A stretch of 64,000 bases of DNA from JAFDXJ01 sp038257845. Lineage in GTDB: Bacteria > Bacteroidota > Bacteroidia > Chitinophagales > Chitinophagaceae. Location: the NCBI GenBank assembly GCA_038257845.1, contig JBBSQL010000002.1, forward strand, positions 62,001 to 126,000, in the 5' to 3' direction. The translations under genes were made by a program, and so were the position numbers. This document shows positions 27,621 to 36,230 of this stretch, piece by piece. The first letter of the stretch is position 1; each line of letters begins with the position of its first letter. The notes under the pieces are model-generated. The model worked only from the letters and a program-made list of their open reading frames with translations. It was not told the DNA's origin and ran no database searches.

Positions 27621-28517
27621 ATGCCTCCAACTCAAGAAAAACATATACAGGAATTTTTGGATCACCTCCAATACCAGAAAAGGTTTTCGCAACATACCCT
27701 TATTGCTTATAAAAATGACCTTTTCGTTTTCTTTGATTTTTTGCAAAAAGAATATGGTGAAATAGCGCTCACAGATATAAAACCAGCTTTTATACGTAGC
27801 TGGCTGGCGGAATTAAAAGAAAGCGGTTTGACCTCAAAAAGCCTGAACCGTAAGATATCCACGCTGAAATCTTTTTTTAAATATTATATGGCTGAAGGAT
27901 CGGTTTCAAAGAGTCCGCTCGCTGCAATTATTTCTCCAAAAATGAGTAAAAAACTGCCTGTATTTTTAGATGAAAAAGCCACTGATTTTTTATTTGAAAA
28001 AATAACATTCCCGGAAACTTTTAAAGGCCTTACAGATCATTTAATACTTTCCCTTTTATATGAAACGGGTATGCGGCTTTCTGAATTAATAGGTTTGCAG
28101 GAAAAGCATATTGATTCATTCAATGCACAGGTAAAAGTGTTGGGAAAAAGAAAAAAGGAAAGGATCATACCTGTATCAAAAAATTTATTGGAAGAGATCG
28201 GTACGTATATAAAAGATAAAGAAAAAAAATCCATTCGCACAGATTTACTGCTTGCCACTGAAGCAGGCAAATCCCTTTATCCAAAATATGTATATAACAC
28301 AGTGAAGCATTATCTCTCACTTTGCACGACCATACAAAAAAAGAGTCCGCATGTAATGCGCCACACATTTGCCACGCAGGTTCTGAATAATGGTGCGGAA
28401 TTAAACGACGTGAAAGAGTTGCTCGGACATAGCAGCCTGGCCGCCACACAGGTTTATACGCATAATACCATTGAAAAGTTGAAAGAAGTGTTTGCACAGG
28501 CGCATCCCAAAGCTTAA
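27621..28517 (+). CDS. xerC: Tyrosine recombinase XerC/XerD
   Basis: A 298-residue site-specific recombinase that resolves chromosome dimers at dif. It has an N-terminal SAM-like core-binding domain (residues 1-95) and a catalytic domain with all active-site residues visible: Arg152 (TGMRLSEL), Lys176 (VLGKRKKER), His244 and Arg247 (PHVMRHTF), His270 (LLGHSS) and Tyr279 (QVYTHN). The length and the rpsU/hpf neighbourhood fit the housekeeping Xer protein rather than a phage or island integrase. XerC versus XerD cannot be settled from the sequence. Confidence 0.93.
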   Translation: MPPTQEKHIQEFLDHLQYQKRFSQHTLIAYKNDLFVFFDFLQKEYGEIALTDIKPAFIRSWLAELKESGLTSKSLNRKISTLKSFFKYYMAEGSVSKSPLAAIISPKMSKKLPVFLDEKATDFLFEKITFPETFKGLTDHLILSLLYETGMRLSELIGLQEKHIDSFNAQVKVLGKRKKERIIPVSKNLLEEIGTYIKDKEKKSIRTDLLLATEAGKSLYPKYVYNTVKHYLSLCTTIQKKSPHVMRHTFATQVLNNGAELNDVKELLGHSSLAATQVYTHNTIEKLKEVFAQAHPKA

Positions 28518-28673
28518 AATGGCTTCGTTTTTTCGGCTTAATTTTTTTCTTTTTTTTAAGAAACTATACCAAATTTCCAGTATCTTTATGGGCACAAATA
28601 AATCCAATATCATGCAATGACTTTTCCACGGAGTTCTTTATTTTTTATTCATCATTTAAAAAAGCAAAATGCT

Positions 28674-28973
28674 ATGATTGTAAACATCCAATCTGTACAC
28701 TTTAATGCAGATGAAAAACTGGTAGATTATGTAAACCGGAAAATCGAAAAGCTAAAAACATTTCATGACCGGATCATTAGTATTGATGTGTTTTTAAAGC
28801 TCGACAATGTTGTGCACAACATTAAGGACAAGATTGCCGAGATCAGGGTACAGGTACCCAGGCACAATTTCTTTGTAAAAGCCTCATCAAAATCTTTTGA
28901 AGAATCTTTTGATGGCGCGATTGATTCATTGGTCATTCAAATTAAAAGACGAAAGAAAAAGCAAGCCGCTTAA
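28674..28973 (+). CDS. hpf: Ribosome hibernation promoting factor, short form
   Basis: A 99-residue S30AE-domain protein starting MIVNIQSVHFNADEKLVDY at ATG 28674 (an upstream frame opening at 28617 adds a leader that does not fit the family). It shows the beta-alpha-beta-beta-beta-alpha pattern and the basic tail IKRRKKKQ. It binds the ribosome in stationary phase. The gene normally sits just before the tRNA-tuf cluster; here that cluster is 19 kb away. A strong terminator follows. A second S30AE gene lies at 45088. Confidence 0.9.
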   Translation: MIVNIQSVHFNADEKLVDYVNRKIEKLKTFHDRIISIDVFLKLDNVVHNIKDKIAEIRVQVPRHNFFVKASSKSFEESFDGAIDSLVIQIKRRKKKQAA

Positions 28974-28980
28974 ATACATT

Positions 28981-29007
28981 GAGCCATTCGAAAGAGTGGC
29001 TCTTTTT
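28981..29007 (+). terminator. Rho-independent terminator after hpf
   Basis: GAGCCATTC and GAGTGGCTC pair (one G-U) around a GAAA tetraloop and are followed by TTTTT. The stem starts 8 bases after the hpf stop codon. Confidence 0.88.
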
Positions 29008-29081
29008 ATTTGCAAAATCTATATCACCGTGCATCTAATTATTAATGGCAAATTTCACTATTAAGTAAAAATGAACCTTTG

Positions 29082-29256
29082 CGCCGCCGCCTTGTCTCCT
29101 GACAAGCGGCATTATTTAAGGATTTGAAAACTATAATGCATGATTTTTTTTGAAACTTTATTTTCCTAATAAGCTTTAATTATTTTAAACCACTAGGCTT
29201 TTTGTTTTATTTTTATACAGCATTAAAGCCGCTTGTCAGGAGACAAGGCGGCGGCG
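29082..29256. repeat. Element with inverted ends of the TTGTC-AGGA-GACAA type (family D)
   Basis: CGCCGCCGCCTTGTCTCC.. at 29082-29110 is repeated in inverse at 29228-29256, enclosing about 117 AT-rich bases. Within each arm TTGTC and GACAA pair around four bases, followed by GGCGGCGGCG. A single further copy lies at 30680-30708. The GC-rich arms stand out sharply from the AT-rich surroundings. This is a MITE- or REP-pair-like element at the left edge of the accessory island. Confidence 0.85.
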
Positions 29257-29308
29257 AGATTTGATTTTGAAATTTCAGGAGAATTTAAATAATACAATAA
29301 TTGCTTGA

Positions 29309-29599
29309 ATGGAAAATTCCATAATGATTACTTTAACTATTTTACTACTCGTTATTTTCAGCATGCGCGTATATTTTTTTGAAAAGAGCCTGGGTGAAAA
29401 TGCAACAAACATATTCATTTCAATCCTTACACAATTCGCTCCCTTCAAATATTTTTTTGCCAATAAAATTCTGCATTCAGACTCCCCGGAAATTAGCAGG
29501 TATAAAAATATATCTAATTATTTCCTCTATATATTCTATGCGTTTTTTGTGTTAGTCATGATATATACTGCTATTGTCATTTTTGTAAAAATTGTCTAG
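29309..29599 (+). CDS. Small membrane protein of unknown function
   Basis: A 96-residue protein with two clear hydrophobic helices (about residues 6-24 and 70-93) separated by a polar stretch. No family recognised. It lies directly behind the family D repeat pair and ahead of a secreted small protein; both look like island cargo with little conservation. The ATG at 29309 is plausible but not certain. Confidence 0.5.
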   Translation: MENSIMITLTILLLVIFSMRVYFFEKSLGENATNIFISILTQFAPFKYFFANKILHSDSPEISRYKNISNYFLYIFYAFFVLVMIYTAIVIFVKIV

Positions 29600-29642
29600 T
29601 TTTATAGGTATTTTTGAAACAAATCCGAAAGAAGTCAATGTT

Positions 29643-30041
29643 ATGAAACCATATTTTTTAGCCACAATATTAATCATTCTGTGTACAGATTCTTGCTTTG
29701 CGAATAGCCGGGAAAGTATCTATAAAGTTTATAGAATAGATTCTGTAAATTCTTTTTATATAATTTATTGCAGTAAGGATGCACAGAATTATAAGATAGT
29801 TTCGGAAAAGAAAGATGTTTCTTCAAATGATTTTGTGCGGGTTGAAGTTGGGGGCTTCTATAATTTAATTTTGAAATCTTTACCTGGTAAAGGTTCTGAA
29901 AATCCCTTAACTAATAATAGTTCTTTACTGATCAGTTGCTATATGTTTGATAAAGACACAGAAAATTGCAGAGAACCGGGAATTAATGGTTTATTTACTT
30001 CGCCCAATCTTGTGGGATTATACATTTCATCTAAACCGTAA
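29643..30041 (+). CDS. Small secreted protein of unknown function
   Basis: A 132-residue protein starting MKPYFLATILIILCTDSCFANS at ATG 29643, a signal peptide cleaved after an Ala or retained at the cysteine. The mature part is about 110 residues with repeated beta-like stretches and two cysteines (SCYMFDKDTENCREPG) that may form a disulfide. I recognise no family. The earlier open frame start (29592) overlaps the upstream gene and is not preferred. Confidence 0.5.
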   Translation: MKPYFLATILIILCTDSCFANSRESIYKVYRIDSVNSFYIIYCSKDAQNYKIVSEKKDVSSNDFVRVEVGGFYNLILKSLPGKGSENPLTNNSSLLISCYMFDKDTENCREPGINGLFTSPNLVGLYISSKP

Positions 30042-30077
30042 TAGAATTTCTCTCAGTAATAAATAAAAAAAAATAAT

Positions 30078-30488
30078 TTGTTAGATTATACTTCTGCAAC
30101 ATGGAAATACATAAAGTTTTTCTTCTTTTTATTATTGACAATTGCAGGTGCAGTGCATTTATTTTTTCCTGGTAAATATGTTTCATTTGTTCCGGAATTT
30201 TTGCCATTTATCATGCCCATCATTTATGTTTCCGGTGTAATTGAAATTGCATTAGGTGTTTTACTTATATTTAAAAAAACGGCACCTTATGCAGCCACTG
30301 GAATATTTATTTTAATGCTGATATTTTTACCGCTTCATGTGTTCGATATGTTTCGGGATAGACCGGCAATAGGAAGTCATACTTTTGCGATTCTTCGTTT
30401 GTTATTGCAATTTGTATTGATTTGGCTAGCCTGGGGGGTGAAGCAAAATATACAAAAACCCGATAAAAAATCTAAAGGTAGTTATTAG
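30078..30488 (+). CDS. DoxX-like four-helix membrane protein
   Basis: A 136-residue protein with four hydrophobic helices and the DoxX/MauE-type motifs AGAVHLFFPGKYVSFVP and SGVIEIALGVLLIFKK in the second helix, then LPLHVFDMFRDRPAIG. Members often accompany redox or thiol-stress genes. The only in-frame start is TTG at 30078 (no ATG precedes the first helix). A second, unrelated DoxX-family gene lies at 33880. Confidence 0.75.
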   Translation: MLDYTSATWKYIKFFFFLLLTIAGAVHLFFPGKYVSFVPEFLPFIMPIIYVSGVIEIALGVLLIFKKTAPYAATGIFILMLIFLPLHVFDMFRDRPAIGSHTFAILRLLLQFVLIWLAWGVKQNIQKPDKKSKGSY

Positions 30489-30679
30489 CAATTGTGTTAG
30501 AAAATAGAAGTGTACGTTTTTCCTTTATAATTTTGATTGATAGTCTGGAAACTTTGAATTTAAATATTTTTATATGCAACATTTCTACATTACTAAATTA
30601 TATTTAGCAACATTAGATTTTTGCAAATATTTATTTTAAAGAAAACTTTTGGCTACATACAATAATATGCAGAATTAAA

Positions 30680-30708
30680 GCCGCTTGTCAGGAGACAAGG
30701 CGGCGGCG
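30680..30708 (+). repeat. Single copy of the family D palindrome
   Basis: GCCGCTTGTCAGGAGACAA followed by GGCGGCGGCG is identical over its core to 29228-29256. It lies in the 310-base gap between the DoxX-like gene and the SnoaL-like gene, which holds no gene. Confidence 0.85.
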
Positions 30709-30798
30709 AGCTTCGTGGATAGATTAACAAATAATCCTGCCGGGTTTTCTTCACAGGATCTGTAAAAGTGTTAGCTTCGAAAACTAAATTTTATAAAA

Positions 30799-31179
30799 AT
30801 GAAAAATTCAGCAAAAGCAGTAGTAGAAAGAATGTTCGCTGCATTTAGCAGTGGCGACGCAGATAAATTTGTGGCAACAGTTTCAGACGATACCGTTTGG
30901 ATTTATCATGGAACACAAATAATCCCAAAAGGACGGTTTGAAAAGAAGGAAGGTGTAAGAACTTTTTTTAGCAATATTCTCGACAAAACTGAAATCATCA
31001 ACTTTGAACCACAACAATATATTGTTGAAGGAAACACGGTTGTTGTGTTGGGCCGGGAACATCAAAAAGTAAAACGATCAGGAAGGGAACTAAAGCAAAA
31101 ATGGGTTCAGATATATACCGTTGAAAATGATTTGATAACAAGAATGGAGGAGTTTGCAACTTCGGAAGAAGTAAACTAA
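30799..31179 (+). CDS. SnoaL-like / NTF2-fold protein
   Basis: A 126-residue single-domain protein of the NTF2-like superfamily: an N-terminal helix AKAVVERMFAAFSSGDADKFVATVSDDTVW, a short loop, VRTFFSNILDKTEIINFEP, and the beta sheet with NTVVVLGREHQKV. These domains are small-molecule isomerases, hydrolases or binding proteins. It begins a run of plus-strand genes (30799-38525) that look like a redox and electrophile stress group. Substrate unknown. Confidence 0.75.
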   Translation: MKNSAKAVVERMFAAFSSGDADKFVATVSDDTVWIYHGTQIIPKGRFEKKEGVRTFFSNILDKTEIINFEPQQYIVEGNTVVVLGREHQKVKRSGRELKQKWVQIYTVENDLITRMEEFATSEEVN

Positions 31180-31270
31180 ATAACGTTATTGTAATTAAAA
31201 TCATTCTCATAGAATTACTAATTTTTTTGCGAAGCGTTACATCTTATCAGAGAAAATAAAAACAAAAAAT

Positions 31271-32200
31271 ATGAATAACGAAAAATTAGAAAGCAATCCG
31301 CTTATATGCGACATGGAAACAGGAATGTGTGAAATAAGAGATGCCGGTATGGATACTACATCGCATAGCAATATGCAATCAACTAAGAAATCCGTAAAAT
31401 TAATTTATTACACCGATCCTATCTGCTCTTCCTGCTGGGGCATAGAGCCACAATTGCGTAAACTTAAATTAGAATATAGCAATGCTATTGAAATAGATTA
31501 CAGAATGGGTGGCCTGTTGCCTGATTGGAGTTACAACAGCGGTGGTATCGGAAAACCGTCAGACGTGGCAACACATTGGGATGAAGTGAGTATTCATTAC
31601 GACATGCCTATTGACGGAGACGTTTGGCTGGAAGATCCTTTAGACTCTTCTTATCCGCCATCCATTGCATTTAAAGCCGCACAAATGCAAGACAAGGAAA
31701 AAGCAATTCTATTTCTTCGGGAAATCAGGGAAATGGTTTTTCTACAAAAGAAAAATATTGAAAAGTGGGAACATTTAGAAGTTGCTGCTAAAAAAGTGGG
31801 ACTAAATGTGGATCAGTTTAAAACTGATTTTGAAGGAAAGGCAAAAGAAATGTTTGAAGAAGATTTGAAACTGGGAAAAGAACTCGGCGTAAGAGGATTT
31901 CCAACCATGTTCTTTGTAGATGATGCTGGTAATAAAGAAATCGTTTATGGCTCAAGACCCTATGCACTTTACGAAGCTGCGATTTTAAAACTTAATGATG
32001 GCATTAAAAAAAGTGAATACAGTAAAAATTGGGAAACACTTTTTTCAAAATATAATTCGCTAACTGCAAAAGAATTTTCCGAATTATCAGGAACGCCAAG
32101 AATAGAAAGTGAAAAAGTATTGAATGAACTTTCTGCCAATGGAAAATTGGAAAAACTTACAACCAAAAATGGTTCTATTTGGACAAAGATAAATGCTTAG
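31271..32200 (+). CDS. DsbA-family (FrnE/SpxH-like) thioredoxin-fold protein
   Basis: A 309-residue protein without a signal peptide. After about 42 residues with two cysteines (ICDMETGMC) comes a thioredoxin-fold DsbA domain beginning VKLIYYTDPICSSCWGIEP with the redox motif C52-S-S-C55, a helical insertion (about 115-200), and the cis-Pro segment GVRGFPTMFFV. The last 60 residues look like a small winged-helix. It resembles the cytosolic FrnE and YjbH/SpxH branch, which handles thiol stress; the exact role is not shown. It lies in the stress run 30799-38525. Confidence 0.82.
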   Translation: MNNEKLESNPLICDMETGMCEIRDAGMDTTSHSNMQSTKKSVKLIYYTDPICSSCWGIEPQLRKLKLEYSNAIEIDYRMGGLLPDWSYNSGGIGKPSDVATHWDEVSIHYDMPIDGDVWLEDPLDSSYPPSIAFKAAQMQDKEKAILFLREIREMVFLQKKNIEKWEHLEVAAKKVGLNVDQFKTDFEGKAKEMFEEDLKLGKELGVRGFPTMFFVDDAGNKEIVYGSRPYALYEAAILKLNDGIKKSEYSKNWETLFSKYNSLTAKEFSELSGTPRIESEKVLNELSANGKLEKLTTKNGSIWTKINA

Positions 32201-32294
32201 TTACTGAAATATTTTTGTTGAAATTTTATGTACTTTTAGAAATATTAAAAACACATATCAAAATATAAAATTATTAAGTTAAAAAAAGAGAATT

Positions 32295-33359
32295 ATGACG
32301 ATGATGAAAGCAGCTCGCTGGTACGCTGCGAAAGATATTAGAGTAGAGGAAACATTAATCCCTACTCCAAAGGACAATCAAGTAAAGATTGCAGTAAAGT
32401 TCACAGGTATTTGTGGGTCGGATTTGCATGAATATAGCGATGGTCCACAATTAATTCCTGTTGATAAACCATATTCACTCAACGGCCACCAGGGAACCAC
32501 AACCCTGGGGCACGAATTTTCGGGAGTGGTTGAAGAAGTTGGCAAAAATGTAAAAAACGTCAAAACAGGCGATCGGGTAACGGTGGAGCCCATTTTTAAA
32601 AATCCTGAAAGTCCGTTTATTACCACTGGCGAATATAACCTTTCCGAACCGCTCGGATTTGTCGGGTTGACGTCAAACGGTGGCTTTGCAAAATATGTGG
32701 TGGTCGAGAACTACATGGTACATAAAATGCCAGATTCTATGACTTTTGAGCAGGGTGCAATCGTAGAACCTGCTGCTGTTGCAGCTTATGCCGTTCAAAG
32801 AAGTGGAATGAAAATGGGCGATACAGTTCTCATTGCAGGAGCAGGCCCTATTGGTCTGCTAACCGTACAGGTTGCCTTGGCTACAGGAGCTTCCCAGATT
32901 TTTGTATCAGACCTTTCAGAAAACAGATTAAAAAAAGCAAAGGAAGTGGGAGCGACCCATACTTTTGACGCAAGAGACAAAGATATTCCACAAAAAATCA
33001 AGGAAATAACTGGGAAAGGTGTTGACATTTTCATAGATGCAGCCGGCGCCCAAGCTTCTTTCGATACAGGAATAAACAGTCTTCGCAATGGTGGAACGGC
33101 AGTGTTGGTCGCGCTCTTTGGTAAAAAAGTGACGCACGATGCCCTAAACCAAACTTTAAGGGAACTGACCATAATTGGTACCGCTGCCTATCGCAATATT
33201 TTCCCACAAACCATTGCATTAATCAGTAGCGGAAGATTACCAGTAGAAAAACTTGTTACCAGCGTAATCTCATTAGACGAGGTGGTAGAAAAGGGATTTG
33301 AAGCACTGGTAAATGACCCTTCGGAAGTAAAAATATTGGTTGATATCAACCGAAAATAA
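32295..33359 (+). CDS. Zinc-dependent medium-chain dehydrogenase, (R,R)-butanediol dehydrogenase type
   Basis: A 354-residue MDR enzyme. Catalytic-zinc residues are Cys40 (GICGSDLHEY), His73/Glu74 (LGHEFSGVVE) and the later VEPAAVAAYAV; the NAD-binding GAGPIG is present. The structural-zinc lobe lacks its four cysteines, as in Bacillus BdhA, whose sequence it resembles (VTVEPIFKNP). It probably oxidises 2,3-butanediol or reduces acetoin/diacetyl, reactive dicarbonyl-related compounds that fit the neighbouring detoxification genes. ATG 32295; MMKAARW is an equally possible start three codons later. Confidence 0.88.
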   Translation: MTMMKAARWYAAKDIRVEETLIPTPKDNQVKIAVKFTGICGSDLHEYSDGPQLIPVDKPYSLNGHQGTTTLGHEFSGVVEEVGKNVKNVKTGDRVTVEPIFKNPESPFITTGEYNLSEPLGFVGLTSNGGFAKYVVVENYMVHKMPDSMTFEQGAIVEPAAVAAYAVQRSGMKMGDTVLIAGAGPIGLLTVQVALATGASQIFVSDLSENRLKKAKEVGATHTFDARDKDIPQKIKEITGKGVDIFIDAAGAQASFDTGINSLRNGGTAVLVALFGKKVTHDALNQTLRELTIIGTAAYRNIFPQTIALISSGRLPVEKLVTSVISLDEVVEKGFEALVNDPSEVKILVDINRK

Positions 33360-33399
33360 ATACATCATAAAACAATTATTAATCATAAAACATAAAAAA

Positions 33400-33873
33400 A
33401 TGACAAAGTTAAATTCAATTGGATTGGACGTAGAAAAATCCAAAACCCTTGCAGAAAAACTCAACGAACTTCTGGCAGATTATTCCATCTTTTATCAGAA
33501 TATCAGGGGGTATCATTGGAACATCAAAGGAGATAAATTTTTCGAATTACACGATAAATTCCAGGAGCTTTATGAGAATTTATTTATAAAAATTGATGAA
33601 GTAGCAGAGCGAATCCGGACACTTGGCCATACCCCAAACCACAAATTCTCTGTCTATCAAAAAGAGGCAAAAATTAAAGAAAGTTCCGAAGTGTCTGACG
33701 GAATAAAGGATGTGAAAGACACCCTTGAATCACTAAAAATTATTATCACACTTCAACGGGAACTTCTGCATCTATCTGAAGAAACAGGTGACGAAGGAAC
33801 CAATGCACTGATGAGCGATTACATTCGTGAACAGGAAAAATTGGTTTGGATGTATTCCGCATATTTAAAATAA
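33400..33873 (+). CDS. dps: Dps-family ferritin-like protein
   Basis: A 157-residue four-helix ferritin-like protein starting MTKLNSIGLDVEK at ATG 33400. The ferroxidase ligands of Dps are visible in YHWNIKGDKFFELHDKFQELYENLFIKIDEVAERIR. Dps shells store iron, consume hydrogen peroxide and shield DNA. It lies between the dehydrogenase and a DoxX gene and is probably co-transcribed (6 bases to the next gene). Confidence 0.92.
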   Translation: MTKLNSIGLDVEKSKTLAEKLNELLADYSIFYQNIRGYHWNIKGDKFFELHDKFQELYENLFIKIDEVAERIRTLGHTPNHKFSVYQKEAKIKESSEVSDGIKDVKDTLESLKIIITLQRELLHLSEETGDEGTNALMSDYIREQEKLVWMYSAYLK

Positions 33874-33879
33874 TTAAAA

Positions 33880-34329
33880 ATGAAAAGAACTTTAAATTTT
33901 TTGATCAGAGATTGGAAAATAGGCCACGACACCGGTTTGTTGATTTTCAGGTTGGTCTTTGGTCTTGTTTTGTTCTATGGCCACGGCTTTGAAAAAATGT
34001 CTGTTATTATTAGCGGACAGGAAATCCAATTTATGGACCCCATTGGTATTGGTGCGGGTACGTCATATCACATGGCTGCTTTTGCAGAAGGGGTTTGTGC
34101 CATCCTGTTGATTTTGGGATTGTTTTCCAGGATAGCCACATTAATCTTGTCCATAAATTTTTTAGTCATTTTCATTTTTCACGCCTTTATGGTGGGCGAT
34201 GGTTTTGCTGTTTTGGAATTACGCTTTTTTTACTTGTTTGCCTTTATAGGCCTAACGCTCACCGGGCCGGGAAGGTTTTCATTGGACTATCTGTTTTTCC
34301 ACCGGAAAAATGAATTAAAAAAAACCTAA
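33880..34329 (+). CDS. DoxX-family membrane protein
   Basis: A 149-residue inner-membrane protein with four helices and the DoxX signature: GLLIFRLVFGLVLFYGHGFEKM, MAAFAEGVCAILLILGLFSRIA and FLVIFIFHAFM. Family members partner with oxidoreductases in thiol and oxidative stress in other bacteria. It follows dps by 6 bases and precedes the pirin gene by 9, so these are one operon. Confidence 0.85.
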   Translation: MKRTLNFLIRDWKIGHDTGLLIFRLVFGLVLFYGHGFEKMSVIISGQEIQFMDPIGIGAGTSYHMAAFAEGVCAILLILGLFSRIATLILSINFLVIFIFHAFMVGDGFAVLELRFFYLFAFIGLTLTGPGRFSLDYLFFHRKNELKKT

Positions 34330-34338
34330 AAGAATAGT

Positions 34339-35259
34339 ATGCCGGAACTTATCATAGAAGCCCGCGAAGCGGCCATTAGTAAACATTTAAGCGTGAAACG
34401 CATACTTCCTTTTCGGCGAAGAAGAATGGTAGGCCCTTTTATTTTTATGGATCACGCAGGACCGATAAGTCATTTTCCAACTGAAATAACTTCTATGGAT
34501 GTATTGCCGCATCCACATATCGGGCTTTCTACGATAACCTACCTGTTCAGTGGAAACGTTACGCACCGCGACAGCTTGGGGGTAGAGCAAATTATCCGTC
34601 CGGGAGAAGTAAACTGGATGACCGCAGGAAAAGGCATTTCCCATTCCGAGCGTTTTGAAAACCCTGAACTTTTAGAAAAAGGTGGCCTGGAAATGTTGCA
34701 GACCTGGGTGGCTTTGCCAAAGTCTGCCGAAGAAAGCGAGCCCACTTTTATGAATTACAAGCCACATCAACTTCCCGTTTATACAGATAAAGGAATCTGG
34801 ATGCGTTTGATTGCCGGCAATGCCTACGGATTGAAAAATGATGTGTCCATTCATTCTCCACTATTTTACCTGCACGTAAAAATGGAAGCCGGTGCTAAGA
34901 TAGACCTGCCTATGGAACATTCTGAACGAGCTATTTATATCACGGCTGGACATTTAGAATTATCCGGAATTACTTATTCCAAAGGACAAATGCTTGTCTT
35001 TTCAAAAAATGAAGAAGCAACCGTTCGAGCCAAAACGAATGCCGAATTTATGATTCTGGGCGGCGAACCCCTGGGCGAAAGATTTATTTGGTGGAATTTC
35101 GTCTCTTCAAGCAAAGAACGTATCGAGCAAGCCAAAAACGATTGGAAAACGGGGAAAATTATCCTGCCCCCCAACGATAACAAGGAATTTGTTCCGCTTC
35201 CTGAAGGCCGGTCGAACGCGGCAAGCAGTGATGTGCCAGCACCGGAGCCGCTTTCGTGA
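34339..35259 (+). CDS. Pirin-family protein
   Basis: A 306-residue bicupin. The N-terminal cupin carries the metal ligands in PHPHIGLSTITYLFSG and GKGISHSERF; the C-terminal cupin is more degenerate (PLFYLHVKMEAGAKIDLP). Pirins with these ligands can act as quercetin 2,3-dioxygenases or redox sensors. The stretch RRRMVGPFIFMDHAGP is characteristic. Operon position between DoxX and the MhqO-like dioxygenase fits aromatic or quinone handling. Confidence 0.92.
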   Translation: MPELIIEAREAAISKHLSVKRILPFRRRRMVGPFIFMDHAGPISHFPTEITSMDVLPHPHIGLSTITYLFSGNVTHRDSLGVEQIIRPGEVNWMTAGKGISHSERFENPELLEKGGLEMLQTWVALPKSAEESEPTFMNYKPHQLPVYTDKGIWMRLIAGNAYGLKNDVSIHSPLFYLHVKMEAGAKIDLPMEHSERAIYITAGHLELSGITYSKGQMLVFSKNEEATVRAKTNAEFMILGGEPLGERFIWWNFVSSSKERIEQAKNDWKTGKIILPPNDNKEFVPLPEGRSNAASSDVPAPEPLS

Positions 35260-35286
35260 AATTTACTAACAAAAAAAATATTAAAT

Positions 35287-36219
35287 ATGAATAAAATATT
35301 AGGATTACATCACATTACCGCCATTGCAGGCGATGCACAGCGTAACTACGACTTTTATACCAAAAATCTGGGCTTAAGACTCGTAAAGAAAACCGTCAAT
35401 TTTGATGACCCGGAGACCTACCATTTCTACTTTGGAAATGAGGCTGGCACCCCAGGAACCATAATTACATTTTTCCCATGGGCAAATATTGGCCGTGGCA
35501 AAAACGGTGCTGGTATGGTAACAGAAATAGGCTATTCAGTACCGGCAGGAAGCCTGGATTTTTGGAAAACACGCTTTGAAAAACTCAGTATTCGTTATGA
35601 AAACCGTGAACGGTTCAATGAAAAACAAATTGCTTTTCAGGACCCTGACGGATTATGGCTCACTTTAATTGAAGCCAAGCAAAACGATGAACGAAAAGGT
35701 TTTGAAACCGCTGAAATAAAAGCCGATGTGGCAATCAAAGGATTTCACAAGGTTACATTGACCCAGAATAACATCAAAGCCACTGCAGCCATCCTGACTG
35801 AAGTGTTCGGTTACAAACAGGTAGAACAGGAAGGAAATTTATACCGATATCAAACCGATGCTGTAAAAAATGCCGCAATAGTTGACCTATTGGAAATGCC
35901 ACAAGCCCAAAGAGGAATAAATGCAGCGGGCACCAATCATCATGTGGCATTTCGGGTAAAAGATGAAGAGACCTTGATGGCGTTTAGAGAAAAAATTGTG
36001 GCAAGGGGTCTTCACATCACGGAGAAAATAAACCGGGATTATTTTTTCTCACTTTATTTCCGTGAGCCGGGCGGCGTACTATTTGAAATTGCAACGGACA
36101 ATCCCGGATTCGCAACGGATGAAACAGTAGAAAACCTGGGAAGTTCGCTGCAATTACCGGATCAATATAAAGCGATGCGTGAACAGATTGAAAAAGCATT
36201 GCCAGAACTTCAAATGTAA
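35287..36219 (+). CDS. VOC-family ring-cleaving dioxygenase, MhqO-like
   Basis: A 310-residue protein of two tandem vicinal-oxygen-chelate domains. It begins LGLHHITAIAGDAQRNYDFY and repeats the fold from about 148 (AIKGFHKVTLTQNN); metal ligands are likely His in LHHIT, His in NHHVAF and Glu in FREPGGVLFEIATD. Bacillus MhqO/MhqE relatives cleave hydroquinones and catechol-type electrophiles. It lies 11 bases before the MhqD-like esterase, the same pairing as in Bacillus mhq operons. Confidence 0.88.
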   Translation: MNKILGLHHITAIAGDAQRNYDFYTKNLGLRLVKKTVNFDDPETYHFYFGNEAGTPGTIITFFPWANIGRGKNGAGMVTEIGYSVPAGSLDFWKTRFEKLSIRYENRERFNEKQIAFQDPDGLWLTLIEAKQNDERKGFETAEIKADVAIKGFHKVTLTQNNIKATAAILTEVFGYKQVEQEGNLYRYQTDAVKNAAIVDLLEMPQAQRGINAAGTNHHVAFRVKDEETLMAFREKIVARGLHITEKINRDYFFSLYFREPGGVLFEIATDNPGFATDETVENLGSSLQLPDQYKAMREQIEKALPELQM

Positions 36220-36230
36220 TTTCAAGAAAT

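Noticed and set aside
27621..28517. Island integrase
   Set aside because: Sequence and position next to rpsU fit the housekeeping XerC/D recombinase; nothing links it to the island specifically.
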